This document shows positions 59,159 through 64,000 of a DNA stretch of 64,000 bases, one piece after another. This DNA comes from Haematobia irritans (Eukaryota; Arthropoda; Insecta; Diptera; Muscidae): NCBI RefSeq assembly GCF_050003625.1, contig NC_134397.1, positions 266,532,070 through 266,596,069 of the forward strand, written 5' to 3'. Every line of letters begins with the position of its first letter. The first letter of the stretch is position 1. The translations under genes were made by a program, and so were the position numbers. The notes beneath the pieces are model-generated. The model ran no database searches and had not been told where the DNA came from. It worked only from the letters and a program-made list of their open reading frames with translations.

Positions 59159-60210
59159 GTGCTGAAATGACAACGGTTACCACAGTTAGTAGAATTCTAC
59201 TAAAAATGGTAGAAATTTTTCTGTTTGGTAGTAACATATTGTAGAATTCTTGATGTGTTGATAGGTTTTATAAAATGGACAAAATTTTCTATAAAAGATA
59301 AAATGTTAGAAAAATTTTCACAAAAATTAAATTTTGTCAAAACTTTCTGTAGAAATAAAATTTGGACAACATTTTCAATAGAAATAAAATGTTGAAAAAA
59401 TTTTCTATAGAAATCAAACTTTGACAAAATTTTCTATGGAAATAAAATTTTGACAAAATTTTCTATAGAAATAAAATTTTGACAAAATTTTCTAGAGAAA
59501 TAAAATTTTGGGAAATTTTTCTATAGAAATAAAATTTTGGGAAAATTGTCTAAAAAATGAAATTTGACAAAATTTTCTGTAAAAATAAATTTTTTTGACC
59601 AAATTTTTTATAGATATAAAATTGTGAAAAAAAATTTTACCAATCCTGCGCCCATCTTGAAATTCGTATGGCCTACTAAGTCACATTTCTCCTGGCCTGA
59701 CCCAATTTTTGTGGGGCTACCGGTTGCCAATCTATCCAAAAAAACTACCAAAATTTGGAGAACATTATACCAAAAATACAAAAGAAAAAGTCAAAATTTT
59801 ATTTTTGTCAAAATTTTATTTCTATACAATTTTATTTCTATTGAAAAAATTTTCCATAGAAATAACATTTTGACAAAATTTTCTATCTTTCTACAGTTTA
59901 GCAAAGTTTTCTATAGAAATAAAATTTTGGCAAAATTTTCCGTAGAAATAAAATTTTGACGAAATTTTCTAATGAAATAAAATTTTAAAAAATTTTGTAT
60001 AGAAAAAAATTTTACCAAATTATCGATTGAAATACAATTTTTTAAAAATACTTTATCTTTTGTATTTTTGGTATAATGTTCTCCAAATTTTGGTAGTTTT
60101 TTTGGCTAGAGTGGCAACCGGTAGCCCCACAAAAATTGGGTCAGGCCAGGAGAAATGTGACTTAGTAGGTCATACGCATTTCAAGATGGGCGCAGGATTG
60201 GTAAAATTTA
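59159..60210. repeat. 29-bp array element enclosing a long inverted repeat
   Basis: The left end is CAACGGTTACCACAGTTAGT. Regular units of TTTTCTATAGAAATAAAATT follow to about 59600. Then come two 160-bp inverted arms (59632-59791 and 60050-60209) separated by 258 bp of further array units. The arms include CTACCGGTTGCCA/TGGCAACCGGTAG, the class terminus. Confidence 0.75.
59632..60209. repeat. Inverted repeat, 160-bp arms, 258-bp loop
   Basis: Arm 1 (59632-59791) and arm 2 (60050-60209) are reverse complements with about five mismatches by eye, for example TTGAAATTCGTATGGCC against TTGAAATGCGTATGACC. A transcript across this region would fold into a long hairpin. Confidence 0.85.
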
Positions 60211-61214
60211 CAAATTTTAAGAAATTCTGAACTATTTTGTGGGAGTCACGATAGAGTAAATCTCTATGCTTCATTTGTTCTCCTTTTTAGTTCATTTATC
60301 AAACGTACGAAAAAAAAAAGTATTAAAGTCAAGGAAAATTTCTCAAAACCTAATAATACCATGAACTAAAATAGAATTAAATTGGCTTTAGCGCCTGCAA
60401 CACATTTTCACAATTTTACGATTTTTCTTTTGTTATATTCGAAAACGAGATAACTGCTGGAATTATACTTTAATTTTTAGCACAATTTTATTTAGGACCA
60501 TAACCTTTTGATATATCGACGAAAGGTAAATATCCTTGAAAATTTAGAATTAATTTGATATCCTGCTGAGATAACCCTAAGATAAGTAGCCATATCGTCC
60601 AGAGAATGCCACACCACCGTATCCATAAAATGATTATTGTTTGTTGGCGTTAGTGGTTCCTATTGCTATATTATATCAATGGTTCCTCTTGTTCGGTCAT
60701 GGGGTTGTTCGGTTTATCGTCCTGGTCGTCAGAATTAAACTGAGCAGAAACTCAGTTGTAAACAACATTATACACATACTATGTATGTGGGTGCAACAGC
60801 AATATGTTGTTGACCCAAGCCATTCAGGGAGCTTCAAAAACGATGGTGGTTGCTACCATACAGTACACATTCCATATTCCATTTCTATTACATCCACCTA
60901 TGCTAACTTCGGAATGGTGTTGGTGTTGATATTTACACAGCTGCTGGGAATACATGTTGATCCTGGAGTAAAAAAGTTAAAAATGCAACGAAAACATGAC
61001 AAACTTATAGAAAAATGTCATACTTCAATATAGCTTATGTTCATGTTTAAAGGCCACAACCGTTGCCTTTAAGAGTTTGCCTTTCAATTGGAACAACAAA
61101 TTGTATTCTATATGAAGAGAGCAAAATTATTTGACTATTGTTTTTTGTTTATCTGACAATCTCCAAGAAGAAATGAACTCCTACGTTCAATTAGATTGAT
61201 AAATAATTATGGAG
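60211..61214. other. Non-repetitive spacer; one unidentified 130-codon frame
   Basis: The frame 60641-61033 (MLALVVPIAI...) has a hydrophobic N-terminus and a second hydrophobic stretch (GMVLVLIFTQLL), but no recognised family. I see no exon-intron structure around it. Confidence 0.35.
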
Positions 61215-63009
61215 TCAAATAGAGACTGTCGGTAGAATTCTTAATGTTTTGGTAAACAAAATTGTCTATAGAAATAAAATTTTGACAAACATTTTTACAG
61301 AAATAATATTTTGACAAAATTTTCTATAGAAATAAAATGTTGACAACATTTTCTATAGAAATAAAATTTTATCAAATTATCGATAGAAATAGAATTTTGA
61401 CAAAATTTTCTATATAAATAAAATTTTGACCAAATTTTCTAAAGAAATAAAATTTTGACCAAATTTTCTAAAGAAATAAAATTTTGACGAAATTTTCTAT
61501 AGAAAAAAATTTTTGAAAAAATTTTCTAAAGAAATAAAATTCTACCAAATTATCGATAGAAATAGAATTTTGACAAAATTTTTATAGAAAAAAAATGTTG
61601 ACAAAATTTTCTATAGAAATAAAATTTCTACAAAATTATCGATAGAAATAAAATTTTGACAAAACTTTTATAGAAAATAAAAAAAATTTTTGACAAAAAT
61701 TTTTATTGAAATACAATTTTGACAAAATGTTTCATAGCGATACTATTTTGAAAAATTTTTTATAGAAATAATACTTTGACAAAATTTTCTGTAGAAGTAA
61801 AATTTTCTGTAGAAATAAAATTATGACAGAATTTTCTATAGAAATAAAATTTTTACAAAATTGTCTATAGAAATAATAATTTATCAAATTATCGATAGAA
61901 ATAAAATGTTAATAACATTTTCCATATAAAAAAAATTTTGACAAAAACTTTTATAGACATAATATTTTGACAAATTTTCGATAGAAATAAAATGCTGACA
62001 AATTTTTCTATAGAAATAATATTTTGACAAATTTTCTATTGAAATAAAATTTTAGCAAATTATCGATAGAAATAAAATTTTTACAAAATTTTCTATAGAA
62101 ATAAAATTTTTACAAAATTTCCTATAGAAATAAAATTTTGACAAATTATCGATAGAAATGGAATTTTGACAAATTTTTCTATAGAAATAAAATGTTGACA
62201 AAATTTTTTATAGAAATAAAATTTTGTGCAAAATTTTCTATAGAAAAAAAATATTGACAAAATTTTCTATAGAAATAAAATCTTGACAAAATTTTCTATA
62301 GAAATAAAATTTTAACAAATTATCGATAGAAATAATATTTTGACAAAATTTTCTATAGAAATAAAATTTTGACAAAATTTTCTATAGAAAAAAAATTTTG
62401 ACAAAATTTTCTATAAAAATAAAATGTTGGCAAAATTTTCGATAGAAATAACATTTTTACAAAATTTACTATAAAAATAAAATTTTGACAAAATTTTCTA
62501 TAGAAAAATTATCGATAGAAATAGAATTTTGACATAATTTTTCTATAGAAATAAAATTTTGACAAATGTTTCATAGAAATAAAATTTTGACAAAATGTTT
62601 CATAGAAATATTATTTTGACAATTTTTTTATAGAAATAATATTTTTGTTGTTTTTGATCTCAGCGTGCTTCGTCTATCTTCATTCGTTTTGTTCGTTATT
62701 GTTGGTTTCTCTTCAATCATTATTGTTGTTTTTGATCTCAGCTTAAAACCATGCATTGACTAAACTACAAGTGTAGAAATAAAATTTTATCAAATTATCG
62801 ATAGAAATAGAATTTTGACAAAATTTTCTATATAAATAAAATTTTGACCAAATTTTCTAAAGAAATAAAATGTTGACGAAATTTTCTATAGAAAAAAATG
62901 TTTGACAAAATTTTCTAAAAAAATAAAATTCTACCAAATTATCGATAGAAATAGAATTTTGACAAATTTTTCTATAGAAATAAAATTTTGACCAAATTTT
63001 TTATAGAAA
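61215..63009. repeat. 29-bp array element, about 1.8 kb
   Basis: After GTCGGTAGAATTCTTAATGT at the left, units of AAATTTTCTATAGAAATAAA with GACAAAATTTT or the variant ACAAATTATCGATAGAAATA run to 63009. The regularity is higher than in the 53-57 kb array. At 62640-62775 a non-array segment is inserted with a direct repeat TTGTTGTTTTTGATCTCAGC. The right end abuts a P153-A. Confidence 0.8.
62640..62775. other. Non-array insert with GTTTTTGATCTCAGC direct repeat
   Basis: TTGTTGTTTTTGATCTCAGC occurs twice, near 62647 and 62725. The rest (CATGCATTGACTAAACTACA) is unlike the array. It may be a conserved internal segment of these array elements. Confidence 0.5.
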
Positions 63010-64000
63010 AACAAGTACATACGGTCGTAAGTTCGGCCAGGCCGAATCTTATGTACCCTACACAATGTATAGGTAAGTCCACAAATAATTACGAATCGAT
63101 ATGGACTTTTGCGCGGTACGTAGAGAGCCAGAACTGAAATATAGGAGTCGCTTATATGGGGGCTATATAAAATTATGATCTTGATATGGACGAATTTTTG
63201 TGTGATTGCAGATCGATTTATCTGAGGTCTATATATAAATTTAGACCGATATGAACCTAGTTAGGCATGGTTGTTAACGGCCATATACTAGCACAATGTA
63301 CCGAATTTCAACTGACTCGAATGGAATTTGCTCCTCCAAGAGGCTTCAAAACCAAATCTCGGGATCGGTTTATATGGGGGCTATATATAATTATGAACTG
63401 ATATGGACCACTTATGGCATGGTTGTTGTTAAATATCATATACTACCACCACGTACCAAATTTCAACCAGATCGGATGAATTTTGCTTCTCCAAAAGGCA
63501 CCGGAGTTCAAATCTGGAGATCGGTTTATATGGGGGCTATATATGATTGTGGACCAATTCCTGCATGGTGGTTGGATACCATATACTAACATCACGTACC
63601 AAATTTCAACCGAATCGGATGAATTTTGCTCTTCCAAGGGGCTCCGGAGGTCAAATCTGGAGATCGGTTTATATGGGGGCTAAATATTATTATTAAGCTA
63701 TGTGGACCAATTTTTACATGGTCATTAGAGACCATATACTAACACCATGTACCAAATTTCAACCGAATCGGATGAAATTTGCTTCTCTTAGAGGCTCCGC
63801 AAGCCAAATCGGGGGATCGGTTTATAAGGGGGCTATATATAATTATGGACCGATGTGAACCAATTTTTGCATAGTTGTTAGAAACCATATACTCACACCA
63901 TGTACCAAATTTCAGCCGAATCGGATGAAATTTGCTTCTCTTAGAGGCTCCGCAAACCAAATCGGGGGATCGGTTTATATGGGGGCTATATATAATTATG
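63010..64000 (+). repeat. P153-A element, truncated by window end
   Basis: It starts AACAAGTACATACGGTCGTA with the TTCGGCCAGGCCGAA palindrome. About five family-A modules follow to the window end. The frame at 63296-63589 is module read-through. It inserted at, or immediately after, the edge of the 29-bp array. Confidence 0.85.

Noticed and set aside
60641..61033. Novel 130-residue gene
   Set aside because: No recognised domain, no promoter or splice evidence; length is within chance for this amount of sequence.

Overview
The window looks like intergenic or intronic DNA from a large, repeat-rich dipteran genome, most likely a muscoid (calyptrate) fly. The reasons are very high A+T, remnants of three mariner-superfamily lineages, GTCY proto-microsatellites inside dispersed elements, and dense nests of short non-autonomous transposons. 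The organism call is inference; no host gene names it. I find no convincing host protein-coding exon, rRNA or functional tRNA gene. Most open frames are read-through of tandem repeats.

The backbone is a group of dispersed elements in three diverged families, called here P153-A, P153-B and P153-C. Each starts near ACAAGTAT, then a GGCC-centred palindrome, then tandem modules, a GACGGACA-type (GTCY) tract, and a terminal GGGTATAAAA. All three families share a module period of 153 bp. A second class is 29-bp arrays (TATAGAAATAAAATTTTGAC-type) bounded by CGGTTGCCAC-type ends; the largest covers 53.3-57.4 kb.

Layout: 1-2.9 kb, P153-C split by a 1.74-kb solo LTR. 4.4-10 kb, P153-A holding P153-B, which holds a DD37E mariner; also a tRNA-derived SINE, a 29-bp array and two MITEs. 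10-11.4 kb, a Ty3/gypsy-like gag pseudogene split by a 663-bp MITE. 13-17.4 kb, a long AT-rich array split by P153-B. 17.4-19.1 kb, P153-A joined to an irritans-type mariner 3' end and a Helitron-like 3' end. 20.8-29.0 kb, a 1.33-kb TIR element exploded by five insertions, including a DD41D rosa-like mariner. 31.3-32.2 kb, a short tandem block with a TTAA-flanked MITE. 34.2-39.2 kb, P153-B with a hAT MITE, a 663-bp MITE and nested P153-C copies. 39.3-42.9 kb, a second copy of the 663-bp MITE, the 1.33-kb element and P153-C nest, plus a piggyBac-like MITE. 46.5-50.4 kb, a second DD37E mariner, then a GC-richer LTR-like block with a 32-bp array and a 914-bp hAT MITE. 53-57.7 kb and 59-63 kb, 29-bp arrays, one enclosing a 160-bp-arm inverted repeat. 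63 kb to the end, another P153-A.

The most useful property of the window is that many insertions lie inside repeats that also occur here uninterrupted. Several transposon boundaries and target duplications (TA, TTAA, 8 bp, 4 bp) can therefore be read against an empty site, and the relative order of insertion can be worked out without any outside reference.
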